DNA of 64,000 bases from Rhodospirillaceae bacterium (GCA_002709075.1 PAPV01000020.1:60200-124199); one strand, 5' to 3'. Numbered from the stretch's first letter, positions 1-10,071 are shown. Program-made: numbers and translations. Notes: generated by a model from the sequence alone, not told the origin.

Positions 1-460
1 TAGCTTGTTCTATATTTTCCACTAATAAAATTTCTCCCTTTGGCAATTGACCCAGAGTCCCAGTTACCTCTGGGTGACCTGAGTGTCCTATGAGTAAAAC
101 TGTCTTACCTTGTTTTTTGTGGCGCTGGGCATCTACATGGACTTTAGTTACTAGGGGGCAGGTTGCATCCAGATGGATCATATTACGGTTTTGTGCTTCC
201 GCTGGAACAGATTTTGGGACACCGTGTGCTGAAAAGATTACCGGCCTGTCATCCGGTACTTCAGATAGTTCTTCTACAAAGACAGCGCCTTTTTCTTGGA
301 GTTCAGCTACAACATGCCGGTTATGAACTATTTCATGCCGCACGTAGACAGGAGAACCAAATTTTTCAATGGCGCGCTCAACTATTTCAATCGCGCGATC
401 GACACCTGCGCAGAAACCCCGTGGTCCGGCTAGTAATATGGTTAAAGGGAGTTGTATCAC
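1..460 (-). CDS. ispH: 4-hydroxy-3-methylbut-2-enyl diphosphate reductase, N-terminal part (cut by window edge)
   Basis: IspH (LytB) is the last enzyme of the MEP isoprenoid pathway and makes IPP and DMAPP with a [4Fe-4S] cluster. About 153 N-terminal residues are present; the gene runs off position 1. The motif [10 protein letters not shown] near residue 15 carries the first cluster cysteine (C17), and [11 protein letters not shown] carries the second. The histidines in the EIVHN and GHSGHPEV segments are the expected substrate-binding ones. The start is taken as GTG at 460, because no ATG lies in frame before the conserved GFCAGV region. The gene is divergent from the lipoprotein gene at 585. 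Identity is very secure; the exact start is less so. Confidence 0.93.
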   Translation of the reverse strand, partial: MIQLPLTILLAGPRGFCAGVDRAIEIVERAIEKFGSPVYVRHEIVHNRHVVAELQEKGAVFVEELSEVPDDRPVIFSAHGVPKSVPAEAQNRNMIHLDATCPLVTKVHVDAQRHKKQGKTVLLIGHSGHPEVTGTLGQLPKGEILLVENIEQA

Positions 461-584
461 ATAAAAACTCTAACTTTCATTTTGCTTCTAGTATATGTTC
501 GTTTGCTTGTGAAAACACCATGTCTCTATTAGGTTAATTAAAAGGTATACCACTTTTTTTTAGAATAAGCAGAGTTTCACCTTA

Positions 585-1127
585 ATGATACATTATCGTA
601 CATGCAGAAAATTCCGTAAACTATTAAGTTTGTTTGTTGCCATACATGTTTTTTTGAGTGGTTGTAATAGTGCCATCATGAACCAAACCTATTATGCTTG
701 TCCTCCAATTTACCTGATAAAACAAGCAGAGACTTTTAAACGATTTGAATACTTTGGGCAAGAAAAGACCGAAGGTATGCTTTTTGAAGCTAAAATTATC
801 GATTTTCAGGGAAAATGTGTTTATGAAAAAAACAAATCTGCTTTAAGTATTTCCCTGTCTGTAAATTTCGAAATCGTACGCGGGCCCAAGAATCGAGATG
901 GAAAAATAGATTTTAACTATTTTGTTGCTATCCCAAAATTTTATCCTGATGCACAGGGGAAGAGAATATTTTCAATTTCTGAGGAATTTGAGGAACAAAG
1001 CAAGCGTCGAAGAATTGTGGATGAATTAGTCATTAAGGTGCCGATACAAAAGAAACAGAGTTTTGATCAATACCAGACTTACATTGGTTTTCAGCTTTCC
1101 TCTCAACAAATTAAATACAATAAGTAG
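585..1127 (+). CDS. hypothetical lipoprotein
   Basis: A 180-residue protein with a basic N-terminus, a hydrophobic stretch (about residues 14-24) and the lipobox LSGC with Cys27, so it is probably lipidated and anchored in the envelope. The mature part is rich in Lys, Phe and Tyr. It contains a segment reading VNFEIVRGPKN followed by FVAIPKFYPD, which resembles a beta-rich periplasmic domain. I do not recognise a named family with certainty. It stands alone between divergent ispH and convergent atpF, with about 260 bases after it in which I see nothing convincing. Confidence 0.72.
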   Translation: MIHYRTCRKFRKLLSLFVAIHVFLSGCNSAIMNQTYYACPPIYLIKQAETFKRFEYFGQEKTEGMLFEAKIIDFQGKCVYEKNKSALSISLSVNFEIVRGPKNRDGKIDFNYFVAIPKFYPDAQGKRIFSISEEFEEQSKRRRIVDELVIKVPIQKKQSFDQYQTYIGFQLSSQQIKYNK

Positions 1128-1389
1128 TTCTCAATACTTCTTTTAGTTTCGCGGTGTCATCAGAAGTAAAGGCAATTTCTTTATTTAATAATTTATAATG
1201 CAACCACTGTCATTATTAGATTGAACCAAGATGACTGAAGCTGGGGCACTACAATAACCAAAGTGTTACAATAGAACGGAAACTTGATTTAACGCTACAG
1301 TTAACGTATTACAAATTAACAACAATCATAATCATTATCCCAATGCAGTAAAAATAATAGAAAATATAGCTGAAGACTGTTACACTTAA

Positions 1390-1881
1390 TCAGTGAAACT
1401 TTTGCGAAATTTCATCTATAGATTTATCAATGAGATAATCGGATTGATTTTTACCAAGCTTGGTGATCATAACTTTTTTGCTCACTTCAATAGCTATATC
1501 TATGGCGTAATTGCGGACCGCTAGTATAGCGTCTGCTTCCATTTGGGTAATTTTTTCTTTGGCAATTTGTTCGCGGCGTTCCATGGACTTTTGCAACATC
1601 TTTTCAGAATCAGAGATCATGGTTTCACTTTTTGAGCGTGCATCTGCAATAATTGCTTCGATTTCTTTTGATGCTTCTCTCTGTTTTCTTTGGTAGTCAG
1701 CTAACAAGCGCTGTGCCTCTTCACGTAGTTTTTCTGCTTCATCAAGTGTTTCTTGTATCCTTTTTGCTCTCTCATCGAGATGGGTTGTAATGGCTTTAAA
1801 CGCTGACTTGAAAATAATTGCTAACAGTATCAAGAACCCTACAGCAACCCAAAATTCCGGTGTGTTGAGTGTTTCATTCAT
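1390..1881 (-). CDS. atpF: F0F1 ATP synthase subunit b
   Basis: Peripheral-stalk subunit b of the proton ATP synthase, last gene of the F0 operon. An N-terminal membrane helix (about residues 8-28, VAVGFLILLAIIF) is followed by a long charged helix rich in Glu, Lys, Arg and Ala that forms the stalk. The start is ATG at 1881, whose A is also the last base of the upstream b' stop codon (TGATG), which suggests translational coupling. Length (about 163 residues) is normal. Alphaproteobacteria typically carry two different b-type subunits, as here. No terminator hairpin is evident downstream. Confidence 0.92.
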   Translation of the reverse strand: MNETLNTPEFWVAVGFLILLAIIFKSAFKAITTHLDERAKRIQETLDEAEKLREEAQRLLADYQRKQREASKEIEAIIADARSKSETMISDSEKMLQKSMERREQIAKEKITQMEADAILAVRNYAIDIAIEVSKKVMITKLGKNQSDYLIDKSIDEISQKFH

Positions 1882-2372
1882 CAAACTTTTTCTTCCATTA
1901 CTTCTTCGACTACATTCAGCACTTCTTCTTCAGATGAAACCTCTTCAAAAAGTTTTGCTGTGGTAGCTTGAGCTAATTCAACTGCTATAACCTTTACATC
2001 AGCCATTGCTTTTTCGCGAACTCCTTTTATCCTGGCTTCTGCGTCTTTAGACATTTGTTTTATTCGTTCAGATAAGGCTGTCTCTTGATCTATTTGCCGC
2101 TTCGCAATTTTTAAAGCTGTTTCCTTCAATAAGTTTTGCGCTTCGGAACGTCCATCTGTTAATGCTTTCTCATATGAATTCAAAACCATTTTGGCTTCTG
2201 CTTGAAGATTGTTGGCGCGTTCCAGGTCACCATTAACGCGTGATTGGCGTTCTTCCATAACATTTGAGATGCGGGGTATAACTGTCCGCCAAATTATACA
2301 GTAGAGAATAGAAAACGAGATTAGCAGCCAAAATAGCTGAGTTGGAAATGTTGCAAAATCCAATTGGGGCAT
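1881..2372 (-). CDS. atpG: F0F1 ATP synthase subunit b' (second b-type subunit)
   Basis: The divergent second stalk subunit (b', also called AtpF2 or AtpG) found in alphaproteobacteria and photosynthetic bacteria, where b and b' form a heterodimer. It has an N-terminal membrane helix (about residues 10-28, TQLFWLLISFSILYCIIW) and then an amphipathic coiled coil ending in an acidic tail (SSEEEVLNVVEEVMEEKV). It begins with ATG at 2372, downstream of atpE, and overlaps atpF by one base. Which of the two stalk genes is b and which is b' follows gene order (c, b', b) rather than a decisive residue. Confidence 0.9.
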   Translation of the reverse strand: MPQLDFATFPTQLFWLLISFSILYCIIWRTVIPRISNVMEERQSRVNGDLERANNLQAEAKMVLNSYEKALTDGRSEAQNLLKETALKIAKRQIDQETALSERIKQMSKDAEARIKGVREKAMADVKVIAVELAQATTAKLFEEVSSEEEVLNVVEEVMEEKV

Positions 2373-2417
2373 CGAATTATTCTTTTTAAACCTAAACGGT
2401 GTTGTAAAAAACTAGCG

Positions 2418-2648
2418 TCAGAATACGAAAAGGATCAGAAGAGCAATAACCAGTGCATACAGCGCTATTGCCTCAACCAATGCAAAACCAATCCACGTCA
2501 TTGCGGTGACATGTGGTGCCGCAGCTGGGTTGCGTGCGACAGAGGAAATAAAGGCTGCAAAAATATTACCGATTCCAATACCAGCACCTATAACGCCAAT
2601 TGCGGCCAGACCCGCACCAATTAGTTTCGCTGCAGCATCTTCCATCAT
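2418..2648 (-). CDS. atpE: F0F1 ATP synthase subunit c
   Basis: The 76-residue rotor-ring proteolipid. It is a two-helix hairpin with the glycine-rich first helix ([17 protein letters not shown]), a polar loop with the RNP triplet (residues 39-41), and the second helix carrying the essential proton-binding carboxylate Glu59 in [15 protein letters not shown] do not see the extra polar residues typical of sodium-binding rings, so proton coupling is expected. It lies between atpB and the stalk genes in the standard F0 order. Two ATG codons are adjacent at the start; the first is used here. Confidence 0.95.
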   Translation of the reverse strand: MMEDAAAKLIGAGLAAIGVIGAGIGIGNIFAAFISSVARNPAAAPHVTAMTWIGFALVEAIALYALVIALLILFVF

Positions 2649-2703
2649 TAAATTCCTTTCATCTCTTGTATACCAAATTCTAATGTTTTTGAATTATGTC
2701 AGT

Positions 2704-3441
2704 CTAGTGTAAGTGAATAGCATCATTTATATAAAAGCAGGTAAGGATCGTAAAAACATAAGCTTGTAAAAAAGCAATTAGGACTTCTAACCCCGTAAGG
2801 GCTACAACGAATGCTAAAGGCAGTATTCCTCCTAAAACACCAAGACTTACAACAAAACCAGCAAAAACTTTCAGCATTGTATGACCCGCAGTTAAATTAG
2901 CAAAGAGACGTACTCCCAATGAAACCGGACGTGATAAATATGAAATAATTTCTATAGGTATCATCAAGGGCCACAAGACAACAGAAACACCAGGCGGCAC
3001 AAAAAAACTAAAAAAATGTAGGCCGTGTTTTGCGAGACCGATGAAGGTCACCCCAAGAAACACTGCTACAGCCATAGCAAAAGTAACGGCAATGTGGCTT
3101 GTAAAAGTAAAGCTATAGGGTATCATACCAATCATGTTTCCGAATAAAATGAACATGAAAAGTGAAAACACAAATGGGAAGTATTTTCGCCCTTCGTTCC
3201 CGACTGTTTCTCTTAGTAAGTTGGCCACAAACTCGTAGGATAGTTCTGCCATAGATTGCCAACGGCCAGGAACTAATGTGCTCCTTCTCATGCTGAAAAT
3301 TAAAAACGCGGAAATTGAAAATACCGCGAATAACATAAATGCAGCAGAGTTGGTGAAGGCAATATTGATATCGCCGATTTGAATTGGGACCAATTCTTTA
3401 ATTTCGAATTGTGCGAGCGGATTATTGCCACCTTTCGCCAA
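2704..3441 (-). CDS. atpB: F0F1 ATP synthase subunit a
   Basis: The membrane stator subunit that forms the two proton half-channels. It has several hydrophobic helices and the essential arginine R178 in [10 protein letters not shown], followed by the conserved final helices ending in [20 protein letters not shown]. Length 245 is typical. The start is TTG at 3441: a strong purine-rich site (GAGGAAGGA) lies about 9 bases upstream, and the resulting N-terminus [15 protein letters not shown] matches the pattern of alphaproteobacterial homologues. It follows atpI closely. Confidence 0.95.
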   Translation of the reverse strand: MAKGGNNPLAQFEIKELVPIQIGDINIAFTNSAAFMLFAVFSISAFLIFSMRRSTLVPGRWQSMAELSYEFVANLLRETVGNEGRKYFPFVFSLFMFILFGNMIGMIPYSFTFTSHIAVTFAMAVAVFLGVTFIGLAKHGLHFFSFFVPPGVSVVLWPLMIPIEIISYLSRPVSLGVRLFANLTAGHTMLKVFAGFVVSLGVLGGILPLAFVVALTGLEVLIAFLQAYVFTILTCFYINDAIHLH

Positions 3442-3456
3442 TTTCTAATTCCTTCC

Positions 3457-3849
3457 TCATTTTAGCGGCTTCTTATAGCCATTATCTTTTGAGTCAGTTA
3501 TTGGGTGAAAACCGATTGTGTTTCCAAATCCATTAACTGACCTATAAACATTCATTATTCCTGCCACGGATCCGAGAACAAAAAAAAGTAACATAAACCA
3601 GGGGGTTGTACCTAACCAATGATCTAATAATAATCCAATGCCTGTTCCAACAATTAATGCTGAAATTAACTCAACACCAATTTTCATAGCGAATCCCAAA
3701 CCACTTCTTATACTTTGTTCAGGTGCGGCTTTTTCCAATTTCCTTTCCGCTTCCTCTTGGACTTTATTCAACTTGTCTCCTAGCAAACCCAGTTGATCCA
3801 AGTTTTTATTCTCATGCACAACAATCAATCCATTGCTTGTCAAAGTCAT
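3457..3849 (-). CDS. atpI: ATP synthase protein I (AtpI)
   Basis: Small membrane protein at the head of the F0 operon, implicated in c-ring assembly or Mg2+ supply. After an N-terminal soluble stretch with Lys/Glu-rich helix come two membrane segments (roughly GVELISALIVGTGIGLLLDHWLG and PWFMLLFFVLGSVAGIMNVYR), matching the AtpI/AtpQ-like family of alphaproteobacteria. The start is ATG at 3849; a TTG at 3864 would add five residues. The promoter of the F0 operon should lie in the roughly 120 bases between this start and the smc stop. Confidence 0.88.
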   Translation of the reverse strand: MTLTSNGLIVVHENKNLDQLGLLGDKLNKVQEEAERKLEKAAPEQSIRSGLGFAMKIGVELISALIVGTGIGLLLDHWLGTTPWFMLLFFVLGSVAGIMNVYRSVNGFGNTIGFHPITDSKDNGYKKPLK

Positions 3850-3967
3850 ATGTAAAACACCCAAAACGCCGAAACAATAGGCTTTGACCTACACCCTGTC
3901 AAGGAACAAATAGGATGATATAAGTCTTTGAAAACATTGGAAAATTAAATAAAAATTAAAAATTTCA

Positions 3968-6900
3968 TTATGCACTATCACGAAGTTTTTGTGCTGCGTC
4001 TAGGTCAACCGAGACTAGTTGTGATACGCCCTGTTCGCCCATGGTCACACCAAATAACCGATCTACTCTAGCCATTGTTAAGCGATGATGGGTCACAATT
4101 AGAAAACGAGTACCAGTTTTTATAGCGATTTGTCGAATGATTGAACAAAATCGATCAACATTTGCATCATCTAATGGCGCATCAACCTCATCTAACACGC
4201 AGATTGGCGCAGGATTTGTTAAAAAAATGGCAAAAAGAATTGAAATTGCAGTAAGGGCTTGCTCGCCACCGGAAAGCAACGTGATTGACTGAAGACGCTT
4301 TCCGGGAGGACTCGCCATGACTTCTAGCCCCGCTTCTAGTGGATCTTCCTTGTCCGTCAAAGAAAGATGCGCTTTACCTCCACCAAATAATCTTTGGAAA
4401 AGCTCTTGAAAATGCATATCAACGTCTTTAAAGGCTGCGAGCAATCGTTGTCGACCTTCCCTGTTAAGATTTGATATACCCGTCCTCAATCGCGAGATAG
4501 CTGACAACAAGTCCTCTCGTTCAATATTTATAGTGTCAATACGTTGACCGAGTTCCTGTGCCTCTGCTTCAGCTCTTAGGTTTACTGCACCCATGTTCTC
4601 TCTTTCACGCCTGAGCTTCTCTAATCGTATCTTAATTTGCTCTATATTTGGCAGTTCTGCATCACTTTTAATTTCAAATTTATTCAGTGCACTGTCCGGT
4701 TCAACGCCAATTCTCTCCAAAGCGCGTTCTTTTAATAGCATTAGGTTTTGATTGCTTTTTTCTAAAGCAGACTCAAATCTAATACGATCTTCCCGGTGTT
4801 TGGCTAAACTGTTCTCCTTTTCTTTTCGAATCGCAGTTAATTTAGATAGTTTTCTTTCTGTATCTGCTAAGTTATCGGCGGCCTGATTGCGTGATCTTTC
4901 AGCTAATTTCAGATCATTTAAAATAGTTTTTCGCTTATTAGAAATTTCTGATGGACGATTCTGAATGTCTTTCATTGCATTTTTGGTATCATGGAGTCGT
5001 TTAAATAGGTTTTTTGTTTGCAGGTCCGCATTCATTGCGCGTTGTGTCCAAAATATTAGCTCATTTTTGATATCTGTGAGGCGTTTTCCTCTTGTTGTGG
5101 CTTCACTAACCAATGTTTCATGCTCAAAAAATTTTTTCGAGGCAAACGCGCGGGTTTCTGCCAGTTTTGTCCGCAAAAATATAAGATTTTCACGTTCTTT
5201 TCCTAAGTCAATAAAGTTATCTAATTCCTTTGTAGCTTTTATAATCACTTTTTCCCATTCAGCATCGTCTACCTTAAGAACTCGTTCAGCTTCTTTGGCT
5301 GTTTGCATGCGTGATCTTGCATCTACAGACTGTTGATTTAAAGCAGCCCCTTTGTCCTGCATTTCTTGATAAACGTTGTCCTTTTTACGAGCTTTTGCGT
5401 GAGCCTGAATTTCAACATTCTCTGCTTTTTCTCGGGCAGTGTAGGCTTGATCAAATCTTTGTTTAACTTCTGTTTTTTCAGCTTTTGCCTTAAGAATTTC
5501 TCTATGGAGTTCATCCAAACGATTGCGTTGTGTGAGTCGACTTGCGGCGGCTCCGGAGTCCCCACCCACTGCGTTATATCCGTCCCAACGCCAAAGATCC
5601 CCATTTTTACTAACTAATCGTTGACCTATTTGGAGTTCTTTTGAGAGATTTTTACCGGTAGCAGTATCTGGGACGAAACCAATTTGAGAAAGCCGGCGCG
5701 AAAGCGCTTTTGGTGCATCAACAAACTCTGATAATGAGATTGCCCCAGGCGGAAGCGAAGGTGCATTTTCAATTGGTGGAAGCATACTCCAGTGGACAGG
5801 GGCTGTCTCGTTAGACGGCGCATTTAAATCATCTCCAAGAGCCGCGGCAAGTGCTAACTCAAATCCCCCACGTACCGCAACTGCATCGATCATTGGAGGC
5901 CAAAGTTCGGGATTCCCAATTGTAAGAAATTCTCTTAGGGCCTGTTCTTCTGCCTGATATTTTTCCAGTTTGTTGATCGAACTTTGCAGATGCCGCCGCA
6001 TTTCCGCCTCTTGTTCGATAGTTTTTTTTCGCTGTCGAACTGCCTCATCAAAAGCAAGGCGTGCTTCCTCCAATTCAGTGCGTGCAGCACGAATCATTGT
6101 ATCTGAAAAATCTTTTCCTGATTGTGCATCCATGATACTCAGGGCAGAATCGTACTCTAACCGCATCGCATGCAGGCGCTTTTTTATTCGTGCGCGTTGC
6201 ATTTCACCATCTGCAATCTTTGTTTTTAACCCGGAAAAACGAATTTCGTTTGCAGCCATTGCCTCAGTTAATTGAGTAAGTTCATCCTCAACAAGTGAAA
6301 CTTCTTTTTCAGCTTTTTTGCTGGAACTAAGGGCTCTCTCTAGCTGCAATGTTTCTAGTTTTTGTGCTCCCATCAATTCATTTTTTTCGTTCTCGAGATT
6401 CTTTAACGTGGTTTGAGCATCTTTACTTAGTTCTTGTTCACGTCTAATGTCAGAATTCACTTGCTGAATACGATTTTGTATTTCTATGCTCTCTGTTTCG
6501 ATACGCTGCTCTTCTTCTTTAAGTCCATCTTGTGCCATAATAAGACGTTGCACTTTGGCAGCTTTTCGGGACTCAGATTTTCTAAGCGACGGTAACTCAT
6601 TGGCCGCTAACATTTCCTTTTTGCTTGCTGATGCCGCAGTTATTGTCATAGCCTCAACTGCGGTTTCCGATGCAGTAAATATTTTTTCATTGTGTAATTT
6701 TTCTTTTTTAGCGGCTACCCAGGCATGGTGAATCTCTATTGCTTCTGCTTTTCGGATGTGGCTACTGAGATTTCGGTATCGAGCTGACTGACGTACTTGT
6801 TTTTTTAGAGCTCTTAGTTGCACGTCGAGAGAACCCAATAAATCATCAAGTCTTTCCAAATTCTTTTCAGCGGCTTTTAGACGCAATTCGGCTTCATGGC

Positions 6901-7441
6901 GCCGGGAACGTAATCCTGTAATACCAGAGGCTTCCTCTAAAATTTGTCGACGATCAGCAGGTTTTGCATTTATCAACGCACCAACTCTTCCTTGACTTAC
7001 AAGTGCTGTGGATCTGGCTCCTGTTGCTAAATCAGCGAACAAAGTTTGTACATCGCGAGCCCGTATATCATTTCCATTAACTTTGTACTGTGAACCTTCT
7101 CCCCTTTCGATTCTTCGAATTATTTCTATCTCATTATGGTCGTTGAATTGAGAGGGAGCGCTTCGATTTGAGTTATCCAGTTGCAGTAACACTTCGGCTA
7201 TGTTTCGAGCGGGCCGTTTATCAGTTCCGCCAAAAATAATATCATCCATCTCGCCGCCGCGCATTTGTTTAGCTGAACTTTCACCCATTACCCAGCGCAA
7301 AGCCTCTACTAAATTAGATTTTCCGCATCCATTTGGCCCGACTACTCCAGTAAGTCCAGGTTCTATCCAAAGCTCAGCAGGGTAGACAAAAGATTTAAAA
7401 CCAGTGACTCGAAGCTTTGAAAAAAACAACCTATTTTCCAC
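3968..7441 (-). CDS. smc: chromosome segregation protein SMC
   Basis: The condensin ATPase that compacts and organises the chromosome. Residues 1-170 form the N-terminal ATPase half with Walker A GPNGCGKS at 35-42. Then comes a long coiled coil, a hinge around residues 510-640 (GFELALAAALGDDL to GGDSGAAASRL), the return coiled coil, and the C-terminal half with ABC signature LSGGEQ (1056-1061) and Walker B VLDEVDAPL (from 1082). The length of 1157 fits alphaproteobacterial SMC. The start is GTG at 7441, overlapping the dsbA-like stop by 11 bases, so the two are co-transcribed. scpA/scpB are not nearby. Confidence 0.97.
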   Translation of the reverse strand: MENRLFFSKLRVTGFKSFVYPAELWIEPGLTGVVGPNGCGKSNLVEALRWVMGESSAKQMRGGEMDDIIFGGTDKRPARNIAEVLLQLDNSNRSAPSQFNDHNEIEIIRRIERGEGSQYKVNGNDIRARDVQTLFADLATGARSTALVSQGRVGALINAKPADRRQILEEASGITGLRSRRHEAELRLKAAEKNLERLDDLLGSLDVQLRALKKQVRQSARYRNLSSHIRKAEAIEIHHAWVAAKKEKLHNEKIFTASETAVEAMTITAASASKKEMLAANELPSLRKSESRKAAKVQRLIMAQDGLKEEEQRIETESIEIQNRIQQVNSDIRREQELSKDAQTTLKNLENEKNELMGAQKLETLQLERALSSSKKAEKEVSLVEDELTQLTEAMAANEIRFSGLKTKIADGEMQRARIKKRLHAMRLEYDSALSIMDAQSGKDFSDTMIRAARTELEEARLAFDEAVRQRKKTIEQEAEMRRHLQSSINKLEKYQAEEQALREFLTIGNPELWPPMIDAVAVRGGFELALAAALGDDLNAPSNETAPVHWSMLPPIENAPSLPPGAISLSEFVDAPKALSRRLSQIGFVPDTATGKNLSKELQIGQRLVSKNGDLWRWDGYNAVGGDSGAAASRLTQRNRLDELHREILKAKAEKTEVKQRFDQAYTAREKAENVEIQAHAKARKKDNVYQEMQDKGAALNQQSVDARSRMQTAKEAERVLKVDDAEWEKVIIKATKELDNFIDLGKERENLIFLRTKLAETRAFASKKFFEHETLVSEATTRGKRLTDIKNELIFWTQRAMNADLQTKNLFKRLHDTKNAMKDIQNRPSEISNKRKTILNDLKLAERSRNQAADNLADTERKLSKLTAIRKEKENSLAKHREDRIRFESALEKSNQNLMLLKERALERIGVEPDSALNKFEIKSDAELPNIEQIKIRLEKLRRERENMGAVNLRAEAEAQELGQRIDTINIEREDLLSAISRLRTGISNLNREGRQRLLAAFKDVDMHFQELFQRLFGGGKAHLSLTDKEDPLEAGLEVMASPPGKRLQSITLLSGGEQALTAISILFAIFLTNPAPICVLDEVDAPLDDANVDRFCSIIRQIAIKTGTRFLIVTHHRLTMARVDRLFGVTMGEQGVSQLVSVDLDAAQKLRDSA

Positions 7442-8153
7442 CTGTTTGAATTTTAAGTTTGTTTTCGACTACAACACGCAATTGCTCTGCACTCAAACCA
7501 CCAGAATAACGATCTCCATTTACCAAAATAGTGGGTGTCGCCTCTATCTCATAGAGCTTAGTTCCAGTTAGCCTTTCCTTCACTACAGCATTTGCGAGTT
7601 TCTCATCTTGAAGACAAGCGGTTGTTTTTTCAAAGTCCATACCTCCAAGCTTCGCAATTGCAACAATCCCTTCCGCAGGATTTCCTCGCGTCCAAATTTT
7701 TTGCTGTGCAAAGAATGTCTCAATGAAGGAATAGCGCCGTTCCGGTCCTGCGCACCGTGCAATAATTGAAGCTCTTAGGGCCCATTGGTCAAGCGGAAAA
7801 TCGCGATAAATGAATTTAACTTTTCCTGTTTCTATGAATAATTTTTTTATTTCTGGCAGAACTTTGAGATGAAAGTCAGAGCAATGTCCGCAAGTAAGAG
7901 ACGCATATTCGATTATGGTCACTGGAGCATTTTTTTTCCCAAGGATTATATCTGACGCAGCCGTTTCTATTGTGCCGAACGTTCGATCAGGCTCTACTAT
8001 TCCTAAGGTTGCTTCCTGCTCGGATTTTTTCTTTTCGAAATTATCATTTTTGATATGGCTAGTGGGATTATTATTGTTAACTGCATTGAAGATTGCCACC
8101 GCTCCTCCCAGAGCAACTACTGCCACTACTATATAAACCCAGATATTGCGCAT
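7431..8153 (-). CDS. DsbA-family thiol-disulfide oxidoreductase (membrane-anchored)
   Basis: Thioredoxin-fold protein for disulfide exchange in the periplasm. An N-terminal membrane segment (about 6-23) is followed by a linker and a thioredoxin domain with the active-site pair C88-G-H-C91, then an inserted helical region and the cis-proline segment EATPTILVNGDRYSGG. Two further cysteines (CAGPERR and CLQDEK) occur in the insertion. Start ATG at 8153 has a clear GGGAGG site 6 bases upstream. It belongs to the DsbA/BdbD-like group commonly found between DUF721 and smc in alphaproteobacteria. Confidence 0.92.
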   Translation of the reverse strand: MRNIWVYIVVAVVALGGAVAIFNAVNNNNPTSHIKNDNFEKKKSEQEATLGIVEPDRTFGTIETAASDIILGKKNAPVTIIEYASLTCGHCSDFHLKVLPEIKKLFIETGKVKFIYRDFPLDQWALRASIIARCAGPERRYSFIETFFAQQKIWTRGNPAEGIVAIAKLGGMDFEKTTACLQDEKLANAVVKERLTGTKLYEIEATPTILVNGDRYSGGLSAEQLRVVVENKLKIQTGGK

Positions 8154-8249
8154 AAACGCCTCCCATATATAAGATATAGCTTGCTTTGGATAAATTGGTC
8201 TAGCATTGGGATTTGACTTTTTATTTTTGATTTCAACAAGAAGAGTTAA

Positions 8250-8768
8250 TTAAATCTCCTGCAACTCTGCGGTTTTTATGCTTTTTCCTAACGATCTTAG
8301 AGCTTTCCTTAGAGCTTTGCTGTGGATATCTTCTGTTTGTGATTCGATTGAGTGTATAGAGGTTCTATCAATTGTAATTCTTCTAGTACGTTTGTTTTCC
8401 TTTTTTGCGTCCATAAAAGTGCTATGTTTTAATATTATTTTATCTACAGCACGATAACCGAAAAATGTATTCACACGCTCTAAAAGAAGTTGTTCCGAAT
8501 GTTGTATCTCGAGTGCCAACGGTGCTGGAGTTTGAATAGTAAGAGTGCCGCCTGTGCGCCTATCGCGCGGAAATACTAGTTTTTCCGGGGAAGTGTGAAT
8601 AGCAAACACAGGTGTAACGATTTCTTCCCAGTGGGATATGATTTCGGATCGGTGAAAGCCGCGTTTTTGTAATGCCGGTCCGGCGGTCTGTATTGCAAAT
8701 TTTCCAATGGCAAGAAGTCCGCGGTTTGTTCTTGCCGATTTAATATTTTTCACTTTAAAAGTTCCCAA
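8250..8768 (-). CDS. dciA: DUF721 / DciA-family protein
   Basis: DciA proteins load the replicative helicase DnaB in bacteria without DnaC. This 172-residue protein shows the DUF721 core: the SEIISHWEEIVTPVFAIHTSPEKLVFPRDRR segment (about 40-70) with the conserved Trp, followed by a hydrophobic strand pattern TLTIQTPAPLALEIQHSEQLLLERVNTFFGYRAVDKI. The rest is a basic, variable tail. It starts with TTG at 8768 (no ATG in a suitable place) and is divergent from mutY, separated by about 40 bases, the standard alphaproteobacterial arrangement. The role in helicase loading is from the family, not shown here. Confidence 0.85.
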   Translation of the reverse strand: MGTFKVKNIKSARTNRGLLAIGKFAIQTAGPALQKRGFHRSEIISHWEEIVTPVFAIHTSPEKLVFPRDRRTGGTLTIQTPAPLALEIQHSEQLLLERVNTFFGYRAVDKIILKHSTFMDAKKENKRTRRITIDRTSIHSIESQTEDIHSKALRKALRSLGKSIKTAELQEI

Positions 8769-8808
8769 CTAAAACTTAAAGTCTACAAGTATATTATGAT
8801 AATATAAA

Positions 8809-9897
8809 ATGACTGATAATAAAAAAATTTATGAATTCAAAGTGACAAAACTGCGAAAGCGGTTGTTGCATTGGTATGATAGTAACGGTCGCTCTATGCC
8901 ATGGCGTGTAAGGTCAAATATTTGTCCAAATCCCTATCACGTCTGGGTCAGTGAAATTATGTTGCAACAAACAACTGTGAACACTGTTATACCTTATTTT
9001 ATTCGTTTTACAAAAAAATGGCCAACCGTTTTTGCTTTGGCACAAGCTCCACTGGACGATGTGCTGTGTGGATGGCAGGGCTTAGGATATTATGCTCGCG
9101 CTAGAAATTTGCATCGTTGTGCAAAGATGATTGTTGAAGAGTATAACGGTGTTTTTCCTCGTGAGATAGAACTATTGAAAAAGTTACCTGGTATTGGTGA
9201 TTATACGTCCGCTGCAATCAATTCTATTGCATTTGGAAAACCGGCAAATGTTGTCGATGGAAATGTAGAGCGGGTGATTGCTCGATTTTTTTCTGTTAAA
9301 GAGCCGCTTCCGGGTGTGAAATCCACACTCAAAAATTTGGCTTTTGGTTTGGCACCTAAGACTGTTGCAGGAAGGCCTGGGGATTACGCGCAAGCTCTTA
9401 TGGACCTTGGCGCAACGATTTGCACTCCGCGTAAGCCAAAATGTTCTGCATGCCCATTACTGAAATATTGTATGGGAGCACGTGATGGGCTGGCTAGTGT
9501 ATTGCCGATAAAGAAAAAGCGAGAAAAGAAACCCTGGAGAAAAGGTACTGCATTTTGGATAAGTTCAACCGATGGAAAAATATTACTAAGAAAAAGACCA
9601 GACAGTGGATTATTAGGCGGAATGATGGAGTTCCCCTCAACACCGTGGTCAGACGAACCGGGTTCTCCTACACCAATAAACGCTGGATTGCCGATTTCTG
9701 ATATTCCACACACTTTACCCGGAACCGTGCGCCATGTATTTACGCATTTCCGACTAGAATTAAACGTCGCACATTTGCGTTTAAAGAAAAATATACATTG
9801 TGATAAAATTGTCTGGTGTGCTCCTGACCATTTAAGTATGTATGCGCTTCCTTCAGTTATGAAAAAAATTGCTCATCACGCTACAAACAATCTTTAA
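8809..9897 (+). CDS. mutY: A/G-specific adenine DNA glycosylase MutY
   Basis: Removes adenine mispaired with 8-oxoguanine. The catalytic domain has SEIMLQQT with E49, the helix-hairpin-helix LPGIGDYTSAAI (about 126-138) and catalytic Asp150 in ANVVDGNVERV. The [4Fe-4S] loop is C205-x6-C212-x2-C215-x5-C221. A C-terminal NUDIX-like 8-oxoG recognition domain follows (GKILLRKRPDSGLLGGMMEFP). Length 362 is normal. It is divergently transcribed from dciA. Confidence 0.97.
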   Translation: MTDNKKIYEFKVTKLRKRLLHWYDSNGRSMPWRVRSNICPNPYHVWVSEIMLQQTTVNTVIPYFIRFTKKWPTVFALAQAPLDDVLCGWQGLGYYARARNLHRCAKMIVEEYNGVFPREIELLKKLPGIGDYTSAAINSIAFGKPANVVDGNVERVIARFFSVKEPLPGVKSTLKNLAFGLAPKTVAGRPGDYAQALMDLGATICTPRKPKCSACPLLKYCMGARDGLASVLPIKKKREKKPWRKGTAFWISSTDGKILLRKRPDSGLLGGMMEFPSTPWSDEPGSPTPINAGLPISDIPHTLPGTVRHVFTHFRLELNVAHLRLKKNIHCDKIVWCAPDHLSMYALPSVMKKIAHHATNNL

Positions 9898-10071
9898 CAC
9901 AATTTATCTGAATTCTTTTCTCTCAAAAAATATTTTGTCGCCGAGATTAAAGCATAATTTTTAATTTAGATAAGAGACAAAATGTTGGTGATAGTTTCTT
10001 AAGATCTCTAGCGTAAAATTTCATTTCAAATCAAAAAAATTTATAAAAATACTCTTTATAAACAGAATTGG

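Noticed and set aside
90..537. Plus-strand open frames over the ispH region
   Set aside because: They lie opposite a clear ispH coding sequence with intact catalytic motifs and have no support of their own.
5338..5604. Frames within smc on both strands
   Set aside because: They are shadows in the long coiled-coil coding sequence.
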